Part shown: piece by piece, positions 54,811 to 64,000 of the stretch | How positions within the stretch are numbered: position 1 is the stretch's first letter | How the letters are laid out: every line of letters starts with the position of its first letter | From: Cladorhizidae sp. MBARI D1340-BT2 | Taxonomy: Eukaryota > Porifera > Demospongiae > Poecilosclerida > Cladorhizidae | Length of the DNA stretch: 64,000 nucleotides | Assembly: GCA_028752905.1 (NCBI GenBank) | Contig: JAQNBH010000002.1 | Location: forward strand, 18,384,430-18,448,429 | Direction: 5' to 3' | The notes under the pieces: generated by a model | Databases searched by the model: none | Seen by the model: the letters and a program-made list of their open reading frames with translations, nothing else | Told to the model about the DNA's origin: nothing | Position numbers and translations under genes: made by a program

Positions 54811-54998
54811 CAGGGTTGTATACAGAAATTTTGCCAAGGGGGGGCGAACTTGAGATATGGAAAAATAAGGGGGGGCGAGAATGATACAATGATGGTGTAT
54901 GTAATGTATAAGGGTGGTGTCTAATTTCAAGGGGGGGGGCGAGAATGATACAAGGGGGGGCGCATGCCCCCCCCCGCCCCCCCCTAAATACACCCCTG
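54811..54998. mobile_element. 188-bp hAT-like MITE
   Basis: Starts CAGGGTTGTATACAG and ends CTAAATACACCCCTG, an imperfect inverted repeat of the CAGGG type. TTGTC is present directly outside both ends (54806-54810 and 54999-55003). The interior is G-rich with repeats of GGGGGGGCGAGAATGATACA. It may be a relative of the larger hAT element at 11348-14456, which also has a 5-bp flank. Confidence 0.72.
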
Positions 54999-55036
54999 TT
55001 GTCTCAATCAAATCAAAATTATATATGCATACTCAC

Positions 55037-55256
55037 CTGTGACGTAAGGCTGAATTTTTCTTACCCTCTCCTTGATCTGATTCACTGTTGCTGGACCAAG
55101 CACTTCATGAGCAAACCCTCTAGGAAGTCTGCCTCCAACCATCTTTAATTTCATAGACTTGCTATGTGGGTGGAGGGCTATGATGATTGGGTGCAGGGAA
55201 CTAACACGAAACTTTGACAAGTCATTGGGAGACAGAGTTAGCACACAGTGACGTCC
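55037..55256 (-). CDS. MAGUK-like gene, exon e
   Basis: After TCCCTGCAG; GRHCVLTLSPNDLSKFRVSS to RKIQPYVT, donor GTGAGT, phase 1. The domain's last part must lie in an exon further left that I did not find. Confidence 0.75.
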
Positions 55257-58200
55257 CTGCAGGGAGAATAATGAGAGAGAGAGAGGGAATAAGATGTATA
55301 TACACACATAGGTGTAGCAGCTACATGTTTGAAATAATAATACTCATATACAGATTCACACATATAAGTATATATCTATTTTTTTTTTATCCACAACAGT
55401 AGATAACAACAAGGACGTCATCAGCAGCAATAGTTGAATACTATTGGCATAATAACGTACACAAAACTCTCATGGTAATGGTGGTAGTATTCCTCCCAAC
55501 AAACTCTCGACACAGTAGATACAACGACTTTCTCGATAACCCACTTAAATTTACTCGCTCGACCATTTTGCATTTTAGCAAGCGTATCTAGCCGAAATGT
55601 TGAGTGAGTGGATTTCAAATCGATCATTGAGAAAGTCATTGTAAAGTAGTGTTGCTGTTATAGGTATGTAGAAATTGCAGCTGTAAATCCAATAATCTCT
55701 GGTGAAATCATCCTGATGAGGACATCTCCCACAAGAACTTCAACAATTCTACCTCAATCTTATCAACTCTAAATCTCTCGCATGTAAAGTGAGTTGGTGT
55801 GCCTTTTTGTAATAATTTTGTGGAGAAAGGATTTAGCATTAGTGGATGAAGAACTGTTCTATTGTTACGGTTTGTGCAGAGATATCATAGTATAGAGAAC
55901 ACAAAGCCTACATGGAATCCATGTTTAGAAGTAGATAGAATTTGGTTAATGACACCAAGAGGATTTCTTTGTTATTTCATAGCAATCGAAACACACTGCA
56001 ATATATATACATGGAATTTCATCATGCTCCCAAATTCTTTGAAGAAAGAGCTTCTGTTCCCATAAATACATATATACTAGTAGGGCCAGAATGAAACAAA
56101 GCACAAGTGTTCATCCACTGTATATTTAATAAATAAATAAACAAATAAATAAACAAATAAATAATAAATAAATACATCATAAATGACCAAAATGATTAGA
56201 GTGGCTGCTTTGATTTGTAGTATGCTGTGCTAGTGTATAGAGCTAGACTACTTTTGAAAAATATTATCAGTAGGTCCATACTGTTTTCCCAGATCCAACA
56301 ATGTTGACTCAAAGTACTCCACATATAATCTGTTTATCCAATAGTCCTGGATTAATCCATTTGGTACAGTTTCTGTACAATAATCCATGCTCAATCCATG
56401 ACTGTCAATAATTGTAAACATATTCTCCTCAAATAATTTCATACCTCTGAGAGAATGTTTGTTTTGCGGGAGGATTAATACTAATCAGAGTTAATATTAT
56501 TCATAGACTTACAGAGCGTGTCACTTCAATGACGTCATCTATAGTGGATTGCAACACACCGTCATTCTTAGTCTGTACTGTCTCAATGATTTTCTCCTCT
56601 GATCCAGTAATCATCTTGTCTTTTGACACTAAATAATAAGAAAATGTGAATATCATTATAGGTGTCAGCACCATATTGTATATACATAAATTTAAATAGG
56701 ATCATTGATGTCAAGAGATGCAAAAGGGTGAAAACTCTGGCTCGGATTAAAAATATATATATACAAATTTTTGATCCATTTTTTCGTAAAATGAACTCTC
56801 TCTCACCATTATACGCAGGTATTTAATAATACATCATTGCTTAAGTGTGTTCACATTTCTGGTGCCCTTGTAATGTCCTGCTCATTCTAGATATCTGGTC
56901 TGTATAATTATAGACTGTGCTGCACAATTTGCGAGAGAGAAAATTGATAGCAAATAAAATAAAAGTCCAGTCGGCCACTTCCCAAATTTGTGAGTACGTG
57001 ACAGCATTTCAGTGTGTGTATGCAGGAATAACATAAAATAGAGTCTCACTTCTAACCCCAACACACGCAAAAACCAATGCTTAATGCAACTAAAATAAGA
57101 GTCTCGCTTCTAACCCCAACATGCACAAAAGCTAGCGCTTAACTGCGAATAAAATAAGAGTCTCGCTTCTAACCACAACATGTACAAAAGCTAGCGCTCA
57201 AATAAAATAAGTCTCGCTTCTAACCACAACATGTACAAAAGCCAGCGCTCTGCGAATAAAATAAGAGTCTCGCTTCTAACCCCAACATGCACAAAAGCTA
57301 GCGCTCTGCGAATAAAATAAGAGTCGCTTCTAACCCCAACATGCACAAAAGCTAGCGCTCTGCGAATAAAATAAGAGTCTTGCTTCTAACCACAACATGT
57401 ACAAAAGCTAGCGCTCTGCGAATAAAATAAGAGTCTCGCTTCTAACCCCAACATGCACAAAAGCTAGCGCTCTGCGAATAAAATAAGAGTCTCGCTTCTA
57501 ACCCCAACATGCACAAAAGCTAGCGCTCTGCGAATAAAATAAGAGTCTCGCTTCTAACCCCAACATGCACAAAAGCTAGCGCTCTGCGAATAAAATAAAA
57601 GTCTTGCTTCTAACCACAACATGTACAAAAGCTAGCGCTCTGCGAATAAAATAAGAGTCTCACTTCTAACCCCAACATGCACAAAAGCTAGCGCTCTGCG
57701 AATAAAATAAGAGTCTCGCTTCTAACCCCAACATGCTAGCGCTCTGCGAATAAAATAAGAGTCTTGCTTCTAACCCCAACATGCACAAAAGCTAGCGCTC
57801 TGCGAATAAAATAAGAGTCTCGCTTCTAACCCCAACATGCACAAAAGCTAGCGCTCTGCGAATAAAATAAGTCTTGCTTCTAACCACAACATGTACAAAA
57901 GCTAGCGCTCTGCGAATAAAATAAGAGTCTCACTTCTAACCCCAACATGCACAAAAGCTAGCGCTCTGCGAATAAAATAAGAGTCTCGCTTCTAACCCCA
58001 ACATGCTAGCGCTCTGCGAATAAAATAAGAGTCTTGCTTCTAACCCCAACATGCACAAAAGCTAGCGCTCTGCGAATAAAATAAGAGTCTTGCTTCTAAC
58101 CCCAACATGCACGTGCTTAATTGCAAATAGGGGCTTAATACTAAATAACGCACAGTTCTTCTACGACTTATTTGCATTATCTTTTCAGATGAGACGAGCA

Positions 58201-59795
58201 AAAAAGGGAAGTAGTCTCAGGCATGGAATAGGTGCTAGAAATGGTATCTCAACAGCAGATTCCGACTAATTTAGTCTTTTTCGTTTTTCGAGGCCACCAT
58301 ATCTACAAATTGATTTGGGCACTGTTCATTGACAAAATGCACCGCTTGGGAAAGGATGAAGATAATTCTCAGGACAGACACACTGCAGGCATCTTCTATG
58401 ACTTGCAGTTTTCTTTTTCAACAACAGTAAGGCCGGCGCTTCTTATTGTGGTAGCACGTGCACGCCTGACAAGCACAGTTTGTAAGACCAGCAAGACCAA
58501 CACTTGCAAGCATATTGTGCACTAAACATTGAGAGCCTTCATTTCCAGGTCTTACGGTATTTGATCAAGTTATTAATTACACTTATTTTCAGGCTACCAT
58601 TCAGTCTTATTGTATCAGGAAGGTGGCGGCACAAACTAGTACTTCTGATTCTTATGCATGATCTTTAGATGACCTGCTAACCATCTATATATTACACCCA
58701 ACTATAGACCATTCTCTACTTCTTTGCTGTGTAGATATTTGCATAATATGCAACATTATAATTCCAGAGTTCTATAATGAGCAGTACACGAATCCACCAT
58801 GCAGATGATGAATATGCACTGTACCAATTCATTGAAATTGACCAAAGTTTCAGACTCTCTTTTCACATTGTTAGGTATGGGGCTCAGAGCAGTAAGTCTT
58901 ACCTCTCTTAGGAAAGGCAAACTTGTGCTTGATGCTGTGAGTGGTCAAACACTCACTGAATTCCAACTCGTACACACCAAATAGAATAACAGGTCTGCAT
59001 TCTGTCACTACAAAGGAATTGTTAAGTAAAACTGACATGCAACAACACTTATTTTGGTAAGGGTTGTGCAGTTCGTGAAAAACAAACATATTTTTATTCT
59101 CTCTAAAACAATGTTCTCTTGACATCCTATTCTGCACCTGGACAATTGTCAACATCTGCATGCTCTTTACATCTCATTTACATACGGTGGGACAAAAACA
59201 GTTTCTGGCTCTAGAGTATATAGCCATGTAGTTTCCCAGAACAGAACACCCATTTGCTTGCCATCGAGATGAGTACCCATCCCAGCTAGATTCATCATTA
59301 TCAGAGGACAGGATCCTGTAGAGGATAACGCCACCCTTACTGGTATTAAAACAACTATATAGTTTCTGCTAATGCTCAACCACACCAAGACACATTGTAA
59401 ACCACACCCTCTACTAGGCTAAAGCTGCATAAAATTAAAACTTGTCTGTAAAACCATATCAGAAATTTTGTATGAACTACAACTTATATTTAAATTTAAA
59501 ACATATATATACATATATTAGCAGATGCTCTTTCTTTAATACAGTACATGCATTATCATCACCACAACAAAAACAAAAACATCATCACCACTGCCACCAT
59601 CATCACCAATACCACCATCATCACAACTGCCACTATTATCACCATCATATCAAAACTATGATTATCATCTTCACACCACACCTGCTAGTTCCTTGACTGG
59701 TTGGTATAACTTGAACACACACTGCGAGGATGTCACTTTACTGTTCAGCTTGTGAGTTGGAAGAGTCAATTCTATTTTCTGTCCAATGAGAGGAC
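55037..59795 (-). CDS. MAGUK-type protein with degenerate guanylate-kinase domain (partial)
   Basis: Five exons: 59682-59795, 59186-59315, 58903-58994, 56513-56628 and 55037-55256. All have GT-AG borders, and phases 1, 2, 1, 0 match at all four junctions. The guanylate-kinase-like part begins PVILFGVYELEFSECL (family RPVLLFGP), continues KMITGSEEKIIETVQ and TIDDVIEVTRS, then GRHCVLTLSPNDLSKFRVSS and LHPIIIALHPHSKSMK, as in DLG5 and CARMA proteins (KHCLLD...YPIVIF). The P-loop Gly-Lys residues are absent, so it is a scaffold and not an enzyme. The segment before it (IELTLPTHKLNSK, MMNLAGMGTHLDGKQMG) is where an SH3 domain is expected, but I cannot confirm one. Both ends of the gene are missing. 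Confidence 0.72.
55532..55625. repeat. Foldback with hammerhead-like remnant
   Basis: CACTTAAATTTACTCGCTCG is inverted as CGAAATGTTGAGTGAGTGGA with TTTCAAAT beyond. It contains ATCTAGCCGAAATG, like the motif at 16015-16065. It is a second copy of the repeat at 34187-34305. Confidence 0.55.
56513..56628 (-). CDS. MAGUK-like gene, exon d
   Basis: After TATTTAG; VSKDKMITGSEEKIIETV to STIDDVIEVTRS, donor GTAAGT, phase 0. Confidence 0.72.
57041..58115. repeat. ~56-bp minisatellite in a MAGUK-like intron
   Basis: About 19 copies of a unit with AATAAAATAAGAGTCTCGCT, CTAACCCCAACATGCACAAA and GCTAGCGCTCTGCG. Variants (CCACAACATGTAC versus CCCCAACATGCAC) recur in blocks. One block of several units (57580-57790) is repeated at 57860-58060, which points to recent larger-scale duplication. 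Confidence 0.96.
58903..58994 (-). CDS. MAGUK-like gene, exon c: start of guanylate-kinase domain
   Basis: After AATGCAG; PVILFGVYELEFSECL to KFAFPKR, donor GTAAGA, phase 1. The lower border may be off by one base. Confidence 0.72.
59186..59315 (-). CDS. MAGUK-like gene, exon b
   Basis: After CTCTACAG; reads SCPLIMMNLAGMGTHLDGKQ to LEPETVFVP, donor GTATGT, phase 2. Confidence 0.65.
59545..59665. repeat. CATCAC-rich simple repeat
   Basis: Imperfect CATCACCAC/CATCATCAC triplets; the His-rich plus-strand frame over it is an artefact. Confidence 0.85.
59682..59795 (-). CDS. MAGUK-like gene, exon a
   Basis: After TTTTGCAG; reads GPLIGQKIELTLPTHKLNSK to QPVKELA, leaving phase 1 at GTGTGG. No domain recognised. 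Confidence 0.6.
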
Positions 59796-60589
59796 CTGCA
59801 AAATAAAGAATTGATGCGCAATAAATAGCGTGACATGTTCCTTTATTTCATGCTTCACTATGTTTATGTGTGTGTGTGTATGCATGTGTGTGTATGTTTG
59901 TAACACAAACAATCTTACAACTTCATGCTATAATATAAACTACATGCATGAACAATGTTGGAGTGAGGGACGTATGACATTTCTTGTGCATTCAAGCCTT
60001 TTCATAGTATACACCGTAGATAGATACCACCACAGATGAAGAGATAGATGTTAGATAGAAGTAGATAGATAGATAGATGAGGGATACACAAGGGAAAATG
60101 TTTTTTTGTACAAATTATATTATATTGACTAAGACAACAACAATGTACACATATAGGAAATTATAGGAAATTAAGTATTCAGTGGACCTTTTAAGGAACG
60201 GGTCTGACCAGGAGTGACTTCAGTGTTTTGTTATAAAGTATCATGTATTTGCACACATTCATGCGATGGTCCTGATTTATATACCAAAACGTGGCCTATT
60301 CAATATTCAATATGCTTACTAATGCTAATTTTTCAGTTGACTTTGTTCATGTGAAGGGAATTATAAAATTCAAACACTAAGAAAATCGTGTGGTTTTGAG
60401 TTTGGAACTGCTTAGATTCTGCACATACTTCACTCTATTAACTTGAACGCAGCTCGAACATCTCTGTGTGCTTTCTGGTTACACAACAGCTCATGAGTTA
60501 GCTTGATTGCATCATAAATGACCACACCTACAACCCAGACATTTTACCACAATTAAGTAACCAGCACATTGTGGGCATGCATTGGATGA

Positions 60590-62710
60590 CTTGGAAGCTT
60601 CTGTTGCTTATGTTGGAATCTTCTGTTGCTTATGTTGGAATCTTCTGTTGCTTATGTTGGAATCTTCTGTTGCTTATGTTGGAGTCTTCTGTTGCTTATG
60701 TTGTTTTCTGTTGCTTATGTTGGAATCTTCTGTTGCTTATGTTGGAATCATCTGCTGCTTATGTTGGAATCTTCTGCTGCTGATGTTGGAAGCTTCTGTT
60801 GCTTATGTTGGAATCTTCTGCTGCTGATGTTGGAAGCTTCTGTTGCTTATGGTGGAATCTTCTGCTGCTTATGTTGGAATCTTCTGTTGCTTATGTTGGA
60901 ATCTTCTGCTGCTTATGTTGGAATCTTCTGTTGCTTATGTTGGAATCTTCTGCTGCTGATGTTGGAAGCTTCTGTTGCTTATGTTGGAATCTTCTGCTGC
61001 TGATGTTGGAAGCTTCTGTTGCTTATGTTGGAAGCTTCTGTTGCTTATGTTGGAATCTTCTGTTGCTTATGTTGGAATTCTGTTGCTTATGTTGGAATCT
61101 TCTGTTGGAATCTTCTGCTGCTTATGTTGGAATCTTCTGCTGCTTATGTTGGAAGCTTCTGTTGCTTATGTTGGAATCTTCTGCTGCTTATGTTAGAATC
61201 TTCTGTTGCTTATGTTGGAATCTTCTGCTGCTTATGTTGGAATCTTCTGTTGCTTATGTTGGAAGCTTCTGTTGCTTCTGTTGGAATCTTCTGTTGCTTA
61301 TGTTGGAATTCTGTTGCTTATGTTGGAATCTTCTGTTGGAATCTTCTGCTGCTTATGTTGGAATCTTCTGTTGCTTATGTTGGAATCTTCTGCTGCTGAT
61401 GTTGGAAGCTTCTGTTGCTTATGTTGGAATCTTCTGCTGCTGATGTTGGAAGCTTCTGTTGCTTATGTTGGAAGCTTCTGTTGCTTATATTGGAATCTTC
61501 TGCTGCTGATGTTGGAAGCTTCTGTTGCTTACGTTGGAAGCTTCTGTTGCTTATGTTGGAATCTTCTGTTGCTTATGTTGGAATTCTGTTGCTTATGTTG
61601 GAATCTTCTGTTGGAATCTTCTGTTGCTTACGTTGGAATCTTCTGCTTACGTTGGAATGTTCTGTTGCTTATGTTGGAAGCTTCTGTTGCTTATGTTGGA
61701 ATCTTCTGCTGCTTATGTTGGAATCTTCTGCTGCTTATGTTGGAAGCTTCTGTTGCTTACGTTGGAATCTTCTGTTGCTTATGTTGGAATCTTCTGTTGC
61801 TTATGTTGGAATATTCTGCTGCTTATGTTGGAATCTTCTGTTGCTTATGTTGGAATCTTCTGTTGCTTATGTTGGAATCTTCTGTTGCTTATGTTGGAAT
61901 CTTCTGTTGCTTATGTTGGAATCTTCTGTTGCTTATGTTGGAATCTTCTGCTGCTTATGTTGGAATCTTCTGTTGCTTATGTTGGAATCTTCTGTTGCTT
62001 ATGTTGGAATCTTCTGCTGCTTATGTTGGAATCTTCTGCTGCTTATGTTGGAATCTTCTGCTGCTGATGTTGGAAGCTTCTGTTGCTTATGTTGGAATCT
62101 TCTGTTGCTTATGGTGGAATCTTCTGTTGCTTATGTTGGAATCTTCTGTTGCTTATGTTGGAATCTTCTGTTGCTTATGTTGGAATCTTCTGCTGCTTAT
62201 GTTGGAATCTTCTGTTGCTTATGTTGGAATCTTATGTTGCTTATGTTGGAATCTTCTGTTGCTTATGTTGGAATCTTCTGCTGCTTATGTTGGAATTCTG
62301 TTGCTTATGTTGGAATCTTCTGCTGCTTATGTTGGAATCTTCTGCTGCTTATGTTGGAATCTTCTGTTGCTTATGTTGGAATCTTCTGTTGCTTATGTTG
62401 GAATCTTCTGCTGCTTATGTTGGAATCTTCTGCTGCTTATGTTGGAATCTTCTGTTGCTTATGTTGGAATCTTCTGTTGCTTATGCAGGAATCTTCTGTT
62501 GCTTATGTTGGAATCTTCTGTTGCTTATGTTGGAATCTTCTGCTACTTATGTTGGAATCTTCTGCTGCTTATGTTGGAAGCTTCTGTTGCTTATGTTGGA
62601 ATCTTCTGTTGCTTATGTTGGAATCTTCTGTTGCTTATGTTGGAATCTTTTGTGCTTATATAGATATGTTGGAATCTTCTGTTGCAATCTTCTGTTGCTT
62701 AAGTTTTTAT
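60590..62710. repeat. 22-bp satellite-like array, ~95 copies
   Basis: Tandem units of CTTCTGTTGCTTATGTTGGA plus AT, with variants CTGCTGCTTATG, CTGATGTTGGAAGC and a shortened GGAATTCTG. Three units equal 22 codons and contain no stop on the plus strand, so all three frames stay open for hundreds of codons (Leu/Val/Tyr/Cys-rich). No splice or start context supports a protein. Confidence 0.97.
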
Positions 62711-64000
62711 GAAGGTTATTTGTGTGGGAAGAAAAGGACAGATACATAGATATCTCCTTGAAGATGAACTTCTTACACATTTTCTATGGGTTTGTTGTTG
62801 TCTGTTGTCTGTTGTTATTGTTGTTGTTTGTTGCGGGGGCTGCCAGCATCAACTAAGGATTAAGGGTATGCAGGGAATAGTTTTGGAGCTAACGGTAGAC
62901 ACAAGCATAATTTAGGCAGAAAAGAATCTTTCAACACGAGTTTTGGAAGAGATGTGAGCTTTAGTTTCTTGCAGTTATGATGACGGCCATTTTTTTAAAA
63001 GTTAGTTAGACGAATATATATATATATAGGATGTACCAGCACACTCACTCATTACAGCAGCACAGCACAGAATCCTTATTTTGGCCCTTGCTCATTGAAG
63101 TTCCTCTTGTAAACCAACATAATGCACTCCTTTCCTTAGTGAGATGGATTAACAGTGCATAGTTATTGGATAGTTTTGGTGGTATTAAAAATGGTTAAGA
63201 ATAGACTTACAGTACTCGAGTTATGGGGGTTGGAGGAAGATCGTGATAGGGGATGAAATATCCTTGAAGACGACCGCACTGTTTTAAAGGCATATTTAGT
63301 TTGCTGGTTTATTTATTAACTTAGCGAAAGGATTCAAAGCACACTGCATTTTTGGAGCAAACAATGGCCGAAGCCACCATTGGGACACGAATCTGCTAAT
63401 GTGAGTTTTAGCGAAGATATTACATTTGTTCTTTGTGATATTTTGGGGGTTCCGGTACCTTAAAATGTGGGTCAAACCATAGGGGGTGGTAGCGCACACT
63501 CCCCATGATAGCACTTCCACACATAACCTACGGCATACATGTGCAGTATTACTGTGCTGCATGCAACTTGTTGGTAATCAACTACAACACAATCAATGTC
63601 AACAGAATAAGCAATAGCAGCCTACCAAGGTTGTTTTTTATTAGGCGAGGTAGAGATTGGGAGCACAGATTTTCAACCACATTTTCCCATCTGCATTGGG
63701 GGAAAAGAGAAGATTATAATAAACAAACTATCTCCCTCATAATAACTACTTTTCCCCTCCGTTTCATTTTCCAACATCTCTGTCACACATATATACACAC
63801 ACACACAACCAGTGTCCTATAGAGCATAAGTGTGTGCACTTTTATTCCCCCATCCTATTCCAATTCCAATCAGTCGTGATCAATTAATGTGTTGAATCAC
63901 GATGTGTTGAATCAACAGTTGACAATTTATTTTCTAACTTCAATGACCCTTTACCAATTTATGGATGACTCTTTTAATATGACGACCCTTTACCAATTTA
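62711..64000. other. Right flank, little recognised
   Basis: Only a candidate exon at 63211-63278 (minus) and a doubled ACCCTTTACCAATTTA phrase at 63945-64000 were noted. Confidence 0.4.
63211..63278 (-). CDS. Candidate upstream exon of the MAGUK-like gene
   Basis: A 68-bp block is bounded by TTTAAAACAG and donor GTAAGT on the minus strand, with two stop-free frames (CGRLQGYFIPYHDLPPTPIT or RSSSRIFHPLSRSSS). Only the splice sites and strand link it to the MAGUK-like gene. Confidence 0.22.

Noticed and set aside
55666..56065. Possible plus-strand exons (TATGTAGAAATTGCAG... and the frame ending in TAA at 56065)
   Set aside because: Good-looking acceptors, but no recognised domain and no phase-consistent partner; they lie within a minus-strand gene's intron.
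56248..56443. Minus-strand frame RGMKLFEENMF... between exons d and e of the MAGUK-like gene
   Set aside because: Its acceptor phase does not fit exon d, which joins exon e perfectly; kept only as a weak alternative last exon.
60571..62749. Long Leu/Cys-rich plus-strand open frames up to 485 codons
   Set aside because: They arise from a 22-bp tandem repeat without stops and exist in all three frames; no start or splice support.

Overview
The window is animal nuclear DNA, most likely from an early-branching invertebrate such as a sponge or cnidarian. The genes are split by phase-consistent GT-AG introns. The introns and spacers are crowded with metazoan transposons (hAT, PIF/Harbinger, Tc1/mariner, Ty3/gypsy, Penelope-like) and with minisatellites. 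I saw no prokaryotic features, rRNA, tRNA or CRISPR array. The organism cannot be named from sequence alone.

Positions 876-48904 (+) hold one host gene, the tRNA wybutosine-synthesis enzyme TYW4 (LCMT2). Eleven coding exons are visible, lacking only the N-terminal start. They encode an S-adenosylmethionine-dependent carboxyl-methyltransferase domain (876-21240) followed by kelch repeats (21310-48904). Exon 4 carries an apparent one-base deletion in a T run, either an assembly slip or a real lesion. The 18.2-kb intron 4 holds minisatellites, a 2.0-kb PIF/Harbinger element with a 3-bp target duplication (7478-9485), a decayed 3.1-kb hAT element with a duplicated catalytic segment (11348-14456), and a gag-protease fragment (18280-20430). 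Intron 6 holds a Ty3/gypsy gag-pol fragment, a BEN-like fragment and a Tc1 pseudogene. Intron 7 holds a gypsy integrase tail joined to a Penelope-like element with a hammerhead-like 3' sequence.

Intron 8 contains the most interesting object: a 5.7-kb element (38414-44111) with imperfect ~205-bp terminal inverted repeats. It carries a five-exon minus-strand gene of about 1,410 codons. The product has Cys/His clusters at the N-terminus, a FEN/XPG-like PIN nuclease region and a CXC-type cysteine cluster at the C-terminus. I see no DDE transposase. The copy is almost intact (one nonsense codon, one single-base frameshift). It looks like a DNA transposon of a class I cannot name.

Positions 48905-54810 are gene-poor. 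From 59795 down to 55037 (-) five exons with matching phases encode part of a MAGUK-type protein with a degenerate guanylate-kinase domain. Its introns contain a ~56-bp minisatellite. A 2.1-kb array of 22-bp units lies at 60590-62710; the long reading frames over it are by-products of the repeat.
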